Part shown: positions 54,134 through 63,104 of the stretch, in pieces
Layout: each line of letters starts with the position of its first letter
How positions within the stretch are numbered: the first letter of the stretch is position 1
Origin: an uncultured Pseudoruegeria sp.
Lineage (GTDB): Bacteria > Pseudomonadota > Alphaproteobacteria > Rhodobacterales > Rhodobacteraceae
NCBI GenBank assembly: GCA_947498155.1
Contig: CANMJD010000008.1
Coordinates: 62,001-126,000, forward strand
DNA length: 64,000 bases
Direction: 5' to 3'
Notes under the pieces: model-generated
What the model saw: only the letters and a program-made list of their open reading frames with translations
Database searches by the model: none
What the model was told of the DNA's origin: nothing
Position numbers and translations under genes: made by a program

Positions 54134-55397
54134 GGCGGACCTCGGCTGAATCCAGTGCTTCCAAGGTGATTTCCAAAACCCGTTCGGTCACCTCTGCCCC
54201 GCGCGAGCAAACATCCCAAGCCGCATGGGCCATTTCGGCGGCCACATCTGCGGCCTGCAGTTCTTTGAGGTTGGCCTCCAGCCCGTCAGCATTCAGGATA
54301 AGACGCGCCGCCCCAGCCCGCACCAACCTAGCATAGGCCTGTTGATAAGGGGCCGTCTGATTGCCATGCACGATTGCCGATCCTAATGCGGCAGGTTCAA
54401 ACGGATGATGACCGCCCTGACCTTTGACCGTGCCCCCCATGAACGTTGTCGGCGCGAGGCGATACCACAACCCGAGATCAGCAACCGAACCGATCAGGAT
54501 TTGTGTGTCGGATGTGGGCCGCACACCGGTCTGATACAGCAGACTATTCCAGCCCGTTTCCGTCAGGGTTGCCTGAAGATCAGCAGCGCGATCGGCTGAA
54601 TTAGGGACTAATATAAGCAAAAGCCTGTGGCTGGAGCGCAGTAGGCGCCGATGCACATCCAGAATGTCCTGTTCTTCTTCTGGTGTGGTAGCCGACGCCA
54701 GCCAGACCGGACGCGGCGACATGGCATCGGCCAAAATACGGTAGGCCAGGTCATCATAGGGCAAAACGGTGCTGCCCTCCTGAAGCACGCCTGTGACTTC
54801 TAATGCGGCAGGGCGAACACCGATTGCCTCATAGGCTTTGGCGGCCTTTTCAGAGGCTGCAAGAACACGATCAAACTGCGCCAGTACAGAGCGCGCCGCT
54901 GCTGCACTCCACCGGCGCTTAGGGGATCGCGCGGTTTCGGTGTCATTTGTATCGACCAGAACCATACCGGCACCGGAGGCTTTGCTTTGGGCAAGTAGCG
55001 TCAGATGGCTCAGCGGACCGGTCCAGAGACAGACGTCCGGTCGCCAGAAGTTCACAAACGCCCGACTGGCTTGCGGTGTTTCCTCGGGAATTAGCTGATG
55101 GCAGAGTCCTGCGGGCAGCCAATCCTGTCTTTCCGTCCCGGCCCGTTTGGTCGGCGTGGTGATCAGCCCGAGGATTCGGTCGTCCTCTTGTTTGAGTTTG
55201 CGAAACAACTCAATGGCTGAGGTTTCTTCGGATTCGCCGCATGCGTGCACCCAGATTAACGGGCCACTTTCCCGCGCGCAGGTGGCAGTGCCCAGACGTT
55301 GCAGCCGCTCATCCTGTGCCACAGCGCGCAGTTTGCGACGCCGATGGCCATGCATCCGCGCACGGGCAGTTTCATACAGGGAATACGCAAGGGTCAC
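54120..55397 (-). CDS. waaA: 3-deoxy-D-manno-octulosonic acid (Kdo) transferase WaaA
   Basis: 425 residues, GT30 family. The N-terminal domain has [15 protein letters not shown], which keeps the Gly-Glu of the catalytic motif, and the C-terminal donor domain has [20 protein letters not shown] with the nucleotide-binding GGH...EP. It adds Kdo from CMP-Kdo to lipid IVA. Compared with the E. coli type, the ETELWPN-like segment is replaced by [10 protein letters not shown], so one conserved Glu is missing. Overlap with lpxK by 14 bp shows coupling; DUF4170 is 18 bp upstream. Confidence 0.9.
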   Translation of the reverse strand: MTLAYSLYETARARMHGHRRRKLRAVAQDERLQRLGTATCARESGPLIWVHACGESEETSAIELFRKLKQEDDRILGLITTPTKRAGTERQDWLPAGLCHQLIPEETPQASRAFVNFWRPDVCLWTGPLSHLTLLAQSKASGAGMVLVDTNDTETARSPKRRWSAAAARSVLAQFDRVLAASEKAAKAYEAIGVRPAALEVTGVLQEGSTVLPYDDLAYRILADAMSPRPVWLASATTPEEEQDILDVHRRLLRSSHRLLLILVPNSADRAADLQATLTETGWNSLLYQTGVRPTSDTQILIGSVADLGLWYRLAPTTFMGGTVKGQGGHHPFEPAALGSAIVHGNQTAPYQQAYARLVRAGAARLILNADGLEANLKELQAADVAAEMAHAAWDVCSRGAEVTERVLEITLEALDSAEVRHAHP

Positions 55398-55415
55398 GCG
55401 GTACCCCGATCCGGA

Positions 55416-55652
55416 TCAGTCTTGGGTGTCGGAATTTTCCTGCTCCTCATCGCGCAGCCGGTGGATATGCGCGATGTAATACCGCGTATGGGCATTGTCG
55501 ACGGTGCGCTGTGCTTCGGCTTTCCAGGCGTTATAGGCGGTTTCATAGTTGGGAAACATGCCAACGATGTGGATGTCCTCGACATTTTTGAAGGCGTTCT
55601 TTGACGGATCGATCAGTTCACCACCAAAAACAAGGTGCAAGCGTTGGGTCAT
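55416..55652 (-). CDS. DUF4170 protein
   Basis: 78 residues, cytoplasmic. The start MTQRLHLVFGGELIDPSKNA and the GMFPNYETAYNAWKAEAQRT then RYYIAHIHRL segments match DUF4170, a small alphaproteobacterial family of unknown function. The ATG at 55652 has AGAGG upstream; the open frame continues far upstream without support. It lies between the IMPase and waaA genes in the lipid A operon, which points to a role in Kdo/lipid A synthesis or its control. Confidence 0.85.
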   Translation of the reverse strand: MTQRLHLVFGGELIDPSKNAFKNVEDIHIVGMFPNYETAYNAWKAEAQRTVDNAHTRYYIAHIHRLRDEEQENSDTQD

Positions 55653-55731
55653 TTCGTGCCTCTTTATAGCGGAATTGGGTTCGGGACATCCTACTGCAGC
55701 TTCTGGTCGGGGCAAAGACGCAAACCCGCCG

Positions 55732-56520
55732 CTATAGACCCGCAGGGGCGCGCAAATCAGCGCAGAGCAGGGGATGCAGGTGTGCGCCCGCCGCCACCAG
55801 ACCCGAAAGCTGCGGCCTCGGGTTATTAAAGAGAGCAGCCTGACCATAGGCATCGCTGACAAGACCGCCGGCCTCTTGGGTGATCAAGGTGCCTGCCGCC
55901 ACATCCCATTCCCAAGTAGCCCGCAGGGTCAGCATGGCATCAAATCGCCCCTGTCCAACAAGAGACAGGCGATAGGCCAGCGAAGACCGGAAATGCCGTG
56001 TCGGTAGCGCAATGCCCGTAGCCCAGTATTCGGGCTGCATATTAGAGGCCGCCGCAAGAATATTGGCCTCTGCCACAGCCCTGCAGTCAGAGGTGAAAAT
56101 CCGCTCGCCGTTCAGCGTCGCGCCGCCACCGCTTTGTGCTGCAAACAGACGCTCCAGCATCGGTAGGTAAACCACCGCCGCGATGATCACGCCTTTCTCA
56201 GCCACCGCGAGGGAATGGGCAAAGGTTGGTGAACCGTTGATAAAAGCGCGGGTGCCATCGATGGGATCAACAATAAAGACCCTATCCCGCCCCAATCGCA
56301 CTGTGGTGTCCGTGGTTTCTTCGCTAAGCCAACCATACTCGGGCTGCGCGGCACACAGCTCTTCGCGCAGCATGGTGTCGATCTCCAGATCGGCTTGTGT
56401 GACGGGGCCTGCGCCATCGGCCTTGTCCCAGATTTCCGGATCTTTTTGCCAGTATTTACTGGCAATATTCCCGCTGGCCTGTGCCGCCTCGATCAGCAGC
56501 TTCAGGTCAGCTTCCGGCAA
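55732..56520 (-). CDS. Inositol monophosphatase-family phosphatase (CysQ/SuhB-like)
   Basis: 262 residues. The metal-binding motifs are present: WLSEETTD, VDPIDGTRAFINGSPTFA and WEWDVAAGTLI. Closest by eye to the 3'(2'),5'-bisphosphate nucleotidase/IMPase branch common next to pmbA in Rhodobacterales; the true substrate could be PAP or a sugar phosphate. It overlaps pmbA by 14 bp, so the two are coupled. It is clearly distinct from the CysQ at 13.7 kb. Confidence 0.88.
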   Translation of the reverse strand: MPEADLKLLIEAAQASGNIASKYWQKDPEIWDKADGAGPVTQADLEIDTMLREELCAAQPEYGWLSEETTDTTVRLGRDRVFIVDPIDGTRAFINGSPTFAHSLAVAEKGVIIAAVVYLPMLERLFAAQSGGGATLNGERIFTSDCRAVAEANILAAASNMQPEYWATGIALPTRHFRSSLAYRLSLVGQGRFDAMLTLRATWEWDVAAGTLITQEAGGLVSDAYGQAALFNNPRPQLSGLVAAGAHLHPLLCADLRAPAGL

Positions 56521-57853
56521 GGGTCAGTCCTTCGACAAGCAAAGAGGGCACGACCCGCGACAAATGCAAACGGGCATCATTTGCCGGCACAAGGGTTTTC
56601 AGCATGTCGTGCAGATTACCCGCCACGGTGCATTCATTGACCGGATACTGGATTTCACCATTCTCGATCCAGAACCCCGATGCCCCGCGCGAATAGTCGC
56701 CGGTATTGGGGTTGATTGACGTGCCGATCATCGAGGTAATCAACAGCCCCGTGCCCATATCCGCCAGAAGGGTCGCGCGGGATTTATCCCCCTGCGTGAC
56801 CATAATATTGCTGACGCTGGGCGATGGCGGGGCCGAAGGGCCTCGGGCGGCATTGGCGGTACTTTGCAGACCCAGCTGCCGCGCCGAGGCCAGATCAAGG
56901 GTCCAGCTGGTCAGCACACCCTGATCAATGATTTTACGGCGAGCGGTGGGCAGGCCTTCGCCATCAAAGGGCCGCGAGCCAGAGATACGGGCGCGGTGCG
57001 GTTCTTCGATAACATCCATGAAAGAGGGCAGGATTTGAGCGCCCAAAGAATTGCGCAGCCATGATCCACCGCGCACAATCGCGGCGCCATTGATCGCCCC
57101 AAGCATATGCCCGATCAACCCGGCTGAAATGCGTTCATCATAGAGCACCGGAAAACTACCCGTCGGGGGTTTGCGCGATCCTGCGCGTTCCACAGCGCGT
57201 TCCCCGGCTTGTTGACCGATGTCTTCAGGGGCGCGCAGATCAGCGAAAAACGTCCGTGAATCGCCGTCATAGTCTCTTTCCATGTCGGTGCCGGTGCCGG
57301 AAATTGCCACGCAGGACACAGATGTTCCGGTGCGGGCATAGCTACCGAAAAAACCGTTACTCGCGGCAAGGGCAATGCGGCGGCGGCTGTAGCTCGCTGC
57401 ACTGGCTTGCACCTTGTCCACCCCTGCAACATCCCGCGCAGCGGCTTCGGCCCGAAGCGCCAGTTCCTGTAGGGCGGCGGGGGATTGTTCGTCTGCCGGA
57501 TCAGCGAGTTCCAAAGCGTCGATATCAAAATCGCGGGCCAACTGCGCCGGATCGGCCAATCCGATATAGGGGTCTTCGGGAGCTTCTGCGGCCATGGCCA
57601 CCGCGCGCTCTGCCATGGTGCGGATCGTATCGGCGCTGATGTCGCTGGCCGAAACGCAGGCCTGTTTCTGGCCAATCATCACCCGAAGCCCGATGTCGAT
57701 GCCCTCGGCGCGTTCGGCCTGTTCCAGTTTCCCCTCAAGGACGTCGATTTGCACAGCTGTGCCATCCACGGCCAATGCGTCGGCGTGATCTGCACCGGCT
57801 TTGCGGGCAGCGTCCAGCAATGCGTCGGTCACAGAAGATAGGGAAACGGTCAT
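56507..57853 (-). CDS. pmbA: TldD/PmbA-family metalloprotease subunit PmbA (TldE)
   Basis: 448 residues. The PmbA/TldE features are QIDVLEGKLEQAERAEGIDI near the N-terminus, RISAGLIGHMLGAINGAAIV in the middle, and SVSNIMVTQGDKS and DYSRGASGFWIENGEIQYPV at the C-terminus. TldE lacks the zinc-binding HExxxH of TldD, and none is visible here, as expected. With TldD it degrades peptides such as antitoxin CcdA and microcin precursors. No tldD is in this window. First gene of the pmbA-IMPase-DUF4170-waaA-lpxK run. Confidence 0.92.
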   Translation of the reverse strand: MTVSLSSVTDALLDAARKAGADHADALAVDGTAVQIDVLEGKLEQAERAEGIDIGLRVMIGQKQACVSASDISADTIRTMAERAVAMAAEAPEDPYIGLADPAQLARDFDIDALELADPADEQSPAALQELALRAEAAARDVAGVDKVQASAASYSRRRIALAASNGFFGSYARTGTSVSCVAISGTGTDMERDYDGDSRTFFADLRAPEDIGQQAGERAVERAGSRKPPTGSFPVLYDERISAGLIGHMLGAINGAAIVRGGSWLRNSLGAQILPSFMDVIEEPHRARISGSRPFDGEGLPTARRKIIDQGVLTSWTLDLASARQLGLQSTANAARGPSAPPSPSVSNIMVTQGDKSRATLLADMGTGLLITSMIGTSINPNTGDYSRGASGFWIENGEIQYPVNECTVAGNLHDMLKTLVPANDARLHLSRVVPSLLVEGLTLAGS

Positions 57854-57927
57854 ATGCAGCCTGCTTTTTCGGAGTTTCTGTTAAAGGAGGTAGCCTTGCA
57901 TCCCTAGGGGCGCAAGGGTGCGGGGTG

Positions 57928-57951
57928 CAAAAAGGGGGCCAACCGGCCCCC
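57928..57951 (-). terminator. Rho-independent terminator after the DUF2125 gene
   Basis: On the minus strand GGGGGCC, loop GGTT, GGCCCCC followed by TTTTT, 27 bp after the DUF2125 stop. Confidence 0.9.
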
Positions 57952-57978
57952 AAATCCCTGTTCCAATCGCGGGCCGAT

Positions 57979-59490
57979 TTAGCGCAGGCGTTGCCCGTTG
58001 GCCGAGACAGCGCCGCTGTCATCCACTTCGATTGTCGACAACAATGTATCCGCCCCGTCACCTTGACGGGCAAACAGACCCAGCATCATGCGCGCACCCA
58101 TTGCCTGTTCTTCCGGCAAGAGACCAAGTTCAACCAGTTTATCAATCAGACCATTGCCGCCGACCAGTTGCAGATCAACCTGTCCTGTGGGGCGTGGAAA
58201 TCCGGGGAATGTCGTCAGATCATTATTGTCAAAAGTAAACGCCCCGGTGCCAGTCAAATCGGCACCCGCCGCCTTGAGTTGCAGTTCATTCAGCGTGAGC
58301 GCGTGGATCTCTCCGGGCATGCCGTCCATGGCCATGTTTTCGGAGTTTTCTGGGTCCATGATGTCGATATTCCAATTGGCCTTGCCGGTCATATCCAGAA
58401 TCAGCGTGGCCGGATCGCGGGGCAGCCCGCCAGAGGGATCAACTAGGCCCCAGAGCATATCGGAGACCGACAGATCGATCATCTTGGTGGTCAGGGCAAA
58501 GTCTTCGGGTGTGTCGGATTTGGAGATCGGCATCAGGAAATTATAAACATATTCCGCCATCGCCACATCGATCGAGGGCAACGGGATGTCCGACCCGGAA
58601 ATCGACACGGTCAGATCGCGGACGGAACCGCCATAGCCCATTCCTGTACCGGATAGATCAACCGACAAGTCACCACCGGACATCCCCCCGTTTATCGCAA
58701 AGTCCGACCCATCTTCGGAGCCGGAAATATCATAGGTACCAGCGCCATAGGCGAATGCGCCATCAACCATCATGCCACCGTCAAAATAGCTGGCGACATT
58801 GTCGGGATCACCGTCCAACGGTATGGCCATGGTCGACTTGCTGGTGAGGTCCGACAGGCTGGCGGTCATTTTGAAACTGCTGTTTTCCTCGGGAATATTG
58901 ACATTCGCGGTGATGCCCAAAGCATTGATGCTGCTCGCTTCGTCGTATTCATAAAGTTCACCGGTTTTCAGGGTATAGGCGCTCTGGATACCTTCGAACT
59001 CGAACATGGCCAGATCGGTTAGTGTCTGATCATCCCCAGCGACTTCATCCACTGACAGCGCCACGTTGGCAGCTGTAATATCGTAGCTGGTGTCATCGGG
59101 ATCACCACTGACGTTTACTACCAGATCGGTTTGGGAAATGGTCATCGTTACATCGACCACATCTCCGGCTTCCTGCAGTTGCATGCGCATCGGATAGCTT
59201 GCCGGGACCGTTACATTTACCGTGCCGTCGCCATTTTCGGAAAACACCAGTTCCGGCAGGGTCATGTTAACAACGCTGCCCTCTGTATCCATGGACAGCG
59301 CCACATCAGAGACCGTCAGCGTGCCACCGTTTTTAGCGGCGTTTCCAACCTCGACCGAATAGCCACTGGCCCCTAGGTATCCCTGCCATTGCTCCCAAAC
59401 CGCGTCAGAAGTCATATCGGCAAACGCGCCATGAGCCGAAAACAGCGAGAGGCTTGAAACAGTGGTGCAGAGTAAAAACTGTCGGGTCAT
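57979..59490 (-). CDS. DUF2125 family secreted protein
   Basis: 503 residues with a signal peptide (QFLLCTTVSSLSLFSAHGAF then AD). The rest is acidic and beta-rich with many short repeats of TVSISGSDIPLPSI type, as in the DUF2125 family, which is widespread in Rhodobacteraceae and of unknown function. It ends with an export-like VSANGQRLR. The ATG at 59490 with AAGGAT upstream is preferred to an in-frame start 45 bp earlier. It may be periplasmic or attached to the outer membrane. Monocistronic with its own terminator. Confidence 0.82.
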   Translation of the reverse strand: MTRQFLLCTTVSSLSLFSAHGAFADMTSDAVWEQWQGYLGASGYSVEVGNAAKNGGTLTVSDVALSMDTEGSVVNMTLPELVFSENGDGTVNVTVPASYPMRMQLQEAGDVVDVTMTISQTDLVVNVSGDPDDTSYDITAANVALSVDEVAGDDQTLTDLAMFEFEGIQSAYTLKTGELYEYDEASSINALGITANVNIPEENSSFKMTASLSDLTSKSTMAIPLDGDPDNVASYFDGGMMVDGAFAYGAGTYDISGSEDGSDFAINGGMSGGDLSVDLSGTGMGYGGSVRDLTVSISGSDIPLPSIDVAMAEYVYNFLMPISKSDTPEDFALTTKMIDLSVSDMLWGLVDPSGGLPRDPATLILDMTGKANWNIDIMDPENSENMAMDGMPGEIHALTLNELQLKAAGADLTGTGAFTFDNNDLTTFPGFPRPTGQVDLQLVGGNGLIDKLVELGLLPEEQAMGARMMLGLFARQGDGADTLLSTIEVDDSGAVSANGQRLR

Positions 59491-59615
59491 GTTGAAAATC
59501 CTTTCGAAAAATTTGACCGAAGTGTTTACCAACATTGATCTATTGGCAAGGGGAATAGCGGCTGGAAGGTACCCTTGGTCTGACGTAGGCTATGTGCAAG
59601 CGATAGGAGAGTCAG

Positions 59616-60371
59616 ATGTCAAAACTGCAAGGAAAAACAGCGATTATCACAGGCGCAAGCCGGGGAATCGGCGCGGCGACGGCACGGTTGTTTGTGGCCG
59701 AAGGGGCCAATGTCGTGCTTGTTGCCCGCAGCGCCACAGAGATCACAGCGCTGGCGTCCGAACTGGGGGAACGTGCATTGGCGGTGCCGCTGGATGTCAC
59801 CAATTTCGCCGGTGTTCAGGCAATGGTAAACACCGCCACGCAGAAATTTGGTCAGGTGGATATTCTGATCAACAATGCCGGTGTCATTAATCCAATCACG
59901 ACTTTTCTCGACTCTGACCCCACGGCCTGGGGCGGGGTGATCGATATCAATCTAAAGGGCGTGTATAACGGCTGCCGTGCGGTTGCTCCGCAGATGGCGC
60001 AGCGCGGGACGGGCACGATTTTGACGATCTCTTCTGGCGCGGCCCACAACGCGCTGGAAGGCTGGAGCGCCTATTGCACTTCTAAGGCTGGTGCCGCGAT
60101 GTTGACCGATTGTCTGCATCGGGAGCTGTCGGGTAAAGGGCTTCGGATCATGGGTATGTCGCCGGGCACGGTGGCGACCGAAATGCAGGTCGACATCAAG
60201 GCCTCTGGCATCAATCCGGTCAGCCAGCTTGACCCTTCGGTGCATATTCCGGCGGAATGGCCCGCGATCTGTTTGCTCTGGATGTGTTCGGAACAATCGG
60301 ACGCCTATTTGGGCACAGAGGTTTCCTTGCGTGATCCGGACATCCGCGCCTCGCTCGGCTTGCCCCTATGA
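59616..60371 (+). CDS. Short-chain dehydrogenase/reductase
   Basis: 251 residues. The cofactor motif TGASRGIG, the NNAG motif (ILINNAGVINP), and the catalytic Ser in TISSGAAHNAL with YCTSK (Tyr, Lys) are complete. The substrate is unknown; it is closest to classical 3-oxoacyl or alcohol dehydrogenases. It overlaps the enoyl-CoA hydratase gene by four bases (ATGA), so a fatty-acid or acyl-CoA related substrate is plausible. Divergent from the DUF2125 gene. Confidence 0.9.
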   Translation: MSKLQGKTAIITGASRGIGAATARLFVAEGANVVLVARSATEITALASELGERALAVPLDVTNFAGVQAMVNTATQKFGQVDILINNAGVINPITTFLDSDPTAWGGVIDINLKGVYNGCRAVAPQMAQRGTGTILTISSGAAHNALEGWSAYCTSKAGAAMLTDCLHRELSGKGLRIMGMSPGTVATEMQVDIKASGINPVSQLDPSVHIPAEWPAICLLWMCSEQSDAYLGTEVSLRDPDIRASLGLPL

Positions 60372-60994
60372 TCCGAGTTGAAAAAAAAGGCGATCTTCGG
60401 GTTGTTACACTGGACCGGCCCGAAAAGGCCAATGCCCTTACCCGCGTCCTGTTGGAGGATCTCAGGGACGCGATTTTGGATGCGGGGATTGATGCCAAAG
60501 CTTTGGTGCTGACAGGGGCTGGCCCGGTCTTTTCTGCGGGTGCGGATCTGCATGAAATCAAAACCACGGAACTTGCCACCGATCCGGTTTGGGAGGAGGT
60601 GTCTTCTTCTATTGCCAATCTAGATTGTTTAACGATTGCGGCGTTGAACGGCACCGTGGCGGGGGGGGCGTGCGGGATGGTGTTGGCCTGTGATTTGCGG
60701 ATTGCGGTCCCAGCCACGCGGGTTTTCTATCCGGTGATGAAGCTAGGGTATTATCCGCAGCCCTCTGATCCGGCGCGCTTGGCGGCCTTGATCGGTCTGT
60801 CCCGGGCAAAACTGGTGTTGATGGCGGGGGAAAAACTCACGGCAGAGCAATCCTTGTCCTTTGGGCTGATCGACAAAATCGTTGAGCCGGACGCGCTTAT
60901 GGAAATCGCGCAGACGCTATCGGCTGATATTCTGGCTGCCCCACCTTTGATTGGCAGAGGGATCAAGCGAATGTTTCGGGACGTAGAGGTTTGA
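60368..60994 (+). CDS. Enoyl-CoA hydratase/isomerase family protein
   Basis: 208 residues, shorter than the usual 255-260, and lacking part of the C-terminal helices. The oxyanion-hole regions are visible as AGPVFSAGADLHEI and LNGTVAGGACGMVLACDLRI. The catalytic Glu position of true hydratases (normally in the second motif) appears as MVLACDLRIAVPATRVFYPV, where I do not see a clear Glu pair, so it may act as another crotonase-type enzyme. Both ends overlap neighbours by four bases. Confidence 0.82.
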   Translation: MIRVEKKGDLRVVTLDRPEKANALTRVLLEDLRDAILDAGIDAKALVLTGAGPVFSAGADLHEIKTTELATDPVWEEVSSSIANLDCLTIAALNGTVAGGACGMVLACDLRIAVPATRVFYPVMKLGYYPQPSDPARLAALIGLSRAKLVLMAGEKLTAEQSLSFGLIDKIVEPDALMEIAQTLSADILAAPPLIGRGIKRMFRDVEV

Positions 60995-62163
60995 AAACAG
61001 CGCTGGTGATTGGGGGTGGCCCTGCGGGGCTGATGGCGGCGGACCGTTTGGCGGCGCGGGGCATTCATGTCGATCTTATGGAGGGAAACCCATCGGTAGG
61101 ACGCAAATTCCTGATGGCGGGTAAGTCGGGATTAAACCTGACGATGGACCTGCCGATGGAAGATTACCTAAAGGGATTTTCCCCCTATTCCCCTGTGTTA
61201 GAGCCGATATTCGAAAGTTTCGGACCGCAAAAGGTGATCGAATGGGCGCAGTCATTGGGGCAAGAGGTGTTCACCGGCAGCAGCGGGCGGGTCTTTCCGG
61301 TGGCGATGAAAGCTTCGCCGTTGTTGCGTGCTTGGATGGCGCATTTAACCCAAGCCGGTGTACAGGTTCATACGCGTCACCGTTGGGTCGCGGTTTCCGG
61401 TCAGGGCTATGGCTTTGATACGCCCCAAGGCCCGATTACTCATAAGGCGGATGTGGTTGTTTTGGCCTGTGGTGGGGCGAGTTGGGCAAGATTAGGCTCT
61501 GATGGCGGTTTTACCTTGATCATGCCGTCGTTGCCCATGACGCCTTTTAAGCCCGCCAATATGGGGTTTACCATGGCGTGGTCGGCGCATATGGCAAAAC
61601 ACTTCGGCCAGCCGGTCAAAGGGGTCAGCTTACAGGCCGGCGAGGTGCGATCCCGTGGGGAATTCATAATTTCTGAACGCGGCCTGGAAGGCGGCGGCAT
61701 CTATGCGGTTTCGGCGGCGATGCGCGACGGGGCCGATCTGGTGCTTGATCTTGCGCCGGATTTGACCGAGGCGCAGGTGACCGCGCGGTTGGCCCAGACC
61801 AAAGCCAAGCAAAGCTTATCAAACCGGTTGCGCAAGGCGCTAAAGCTGGAGCCGGTCAAAATCGCGCTACTACAGGAATTTGCGCGCCCTTTGCCGCCGG
61901 TTGATCAACTTGCACCGCTGATCAAGGCGCTTGCGATCCCGCACACCGGACCGCGTCCGATGGATGAGGCGATTTCGGTTGCGGGCGGGCTGTCGATGGC
62001 GGCGCTGAACCAAGGGCTGATGATCGATGGGATGCCCGGTGTATTCGCCGCCGGAGAGATGCTGGACTGGGAGGCCCCGACGGGGGGCTATCTGATTTCC
62101 GGCTGTCTGGCGACAGGGCGCTGGGCGGGGGATTACGCGGCGAAATGGCTTGGCGCCGGCTAG
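60991..62163 (+). CDS. FAD-dependent oxidoreductase, HI0933/YhiN-like flavoprotein
   Basis: 390 residues. The FAD-binding GGGPAGLMAADRLAARGI is at the N-terminus, followed by VGRKFLMAGKSGLNLT and TGSSGRVFPVAMKASPLLRA, which define the HI0933/YhiN family, and the C-terminal GVFAAGEMLDWEAPTGGYLI. The substrate is unknown; some relatives have been linked to tRNA or redox roles without firm proof. The start is a TTG overlapping the previous TGA (TTGA) with AGAGG upstream. It ends in a 4-bp overlap with the convergent glutathione transferase. Confidence 0.88.
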   Translation: MKTALVIGGGPAGLMAADRLAARGIHVDLMEGNPSVGRKFLMAGKSGLNLTMDLPMEDYLKGFSPYSPVLEPIFESFGPQKVIEWAQSLGQEVFTGSSGRVFPVAMKASPLLRAWMAHLTQAGVQVHTRHRWVAVSGQGYGFDTPQGPITHKADVVVLACGGASWARLGSDGGFTLIMPSLPMTPFKPANMGFTMAWSAHMAKHFGQPVKGVSLQAGEVRSRGEFIISERGLEGGGIYAVSAAMRDGADLVLDLAPDLTEAQVTARLAQTKAKQSLSNRLRKALKLEPVKIALLQEFARPLPPVDQLAPLIKALAIPHTGPRPMDEAISVAGGLSMAALNQGLMIDGMPGVFAAGEMLDWEAPTGGYLISGCLATGRWAGDYAAKWLGAG

Positions 62164-63092
62164 GCGCGCTGGGCGGGGCCATGCCAGTCGATCAGCGGCC
62201 CTGCCGGTATAATCCCGAGTGGATTGCGCAATTCGGACGGCGAAAAATAACCCTGTTTGTAAATGTCAAAGCGCACCGTGTCGGCGATGGTACCGGTTTG
62301 GTAAATGTCGCGGGCATAGGCCCAAAGGGCGGTGTAATCGGATAGCCGCCGGATATTGCATTTAAAAGCATAGTGATAGGCCACATCAAAGCGGGCCAGC
62401 GTGGGAAACAGCCGTAGATCGGCTTCGGTCAGATTTGATCCAGTCAGGAACCGATGGCTCGAAAGATGGGCGTCGAGCCGGTCCAATGTGTCGAATACTT
62501 CGACTACGGCCTCGTCATAGGCGTCTTGGGTGCGGGCAAATCCGGCACGATAGACACCGTTGTTCAGGCGCGGATAGATCAGATCATTCCAGTCATCGAT
62601 CTCTTGCGATTTGGCGGCGGGATAAAGTCCTTCATCCGGTACAAAAGCATTCAACATTCGCAAAATATCGGCGGATTCATTGGATACAATAGACTGGGTG
62701 TGACGATCCCAAAGTACCGGCACCGTGATGCGACCCGTATAGGCAGGCTGCTGCTTGCTATAAACTTCGTGCAGGGCAGAGACACCCATTTCAGAGTCTA
62801 AATAAGGGGAACCGGCCTCAAAGACCCAACCCTGTTCGGTTCTGCGGGGGGCGGCATAGGCGACGGAAATAACATCCTGAAGGCCAAGATAGGCGCGCCC
62901 CAAAAGGGCGCGATGGGCCCAAGGGCAGTTCCATGCCGCATAAAGGTGATAGCGCCCCGCGTCTGGCGTAAAGGGGCCGTCCTTTGTGATCCGGTTGCGG
63001 ATGGCCGAGACCTGTCTGCGATATCGCCCGTCCGCATCAGAGGCAGGACTAGGGTCATCGACATGGTATGTTCCATCTATCATCACACCCAT
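62160..63092 (-). CDS. Glutathione S-transferase, glutathionyl-hydroquinone reductase type
   Basis: 310 residues. The active-site cysteine is in AAWNCPWAHRALLGRAYLGL, the CPWA motif of Xi-class enzymes (YqjG/ECM4/PcpF). VLWDRHTQSIVSNESADILR then FLTGSNLTEADLRLFPTLAR continue the fold. These reduce glutathionyl-hydroquinones back to hydroquinones. It is 12 bp downstream of holA, probably co-transcribed with it. Confidence 0.92.
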   Translation of the reverse strand: MGVMIDGTYHVDDPSPASDADGRYRRQVSAIRNRITKDGPFTPDAGRYHLYAAWNCPWAHRALLGRAYLGLQDVISVAYAAPRRTEQGWVFEAGSPYLDSEMGVSALHEVYSKQQPAYTGRITVPVLWDRHTQSIVSNESADILRMLNAFVPDEGLYPAAKSQEIDDWNDLIYPRLNNGVYRAGFARTQDAYDEAVVEVFDTLDRLDAHLSSHRFLTGSNLTEADLRLFPTLARFDVAYHYAFKCNIRRLSDYTALWAYARDIYQTGTIADTVRFDIYKQGYFSPSELRNPLGIIPAGPLIDWHGPAQRA

Positions 63093-63104
63093 GGAAACCC
63101 CTTT

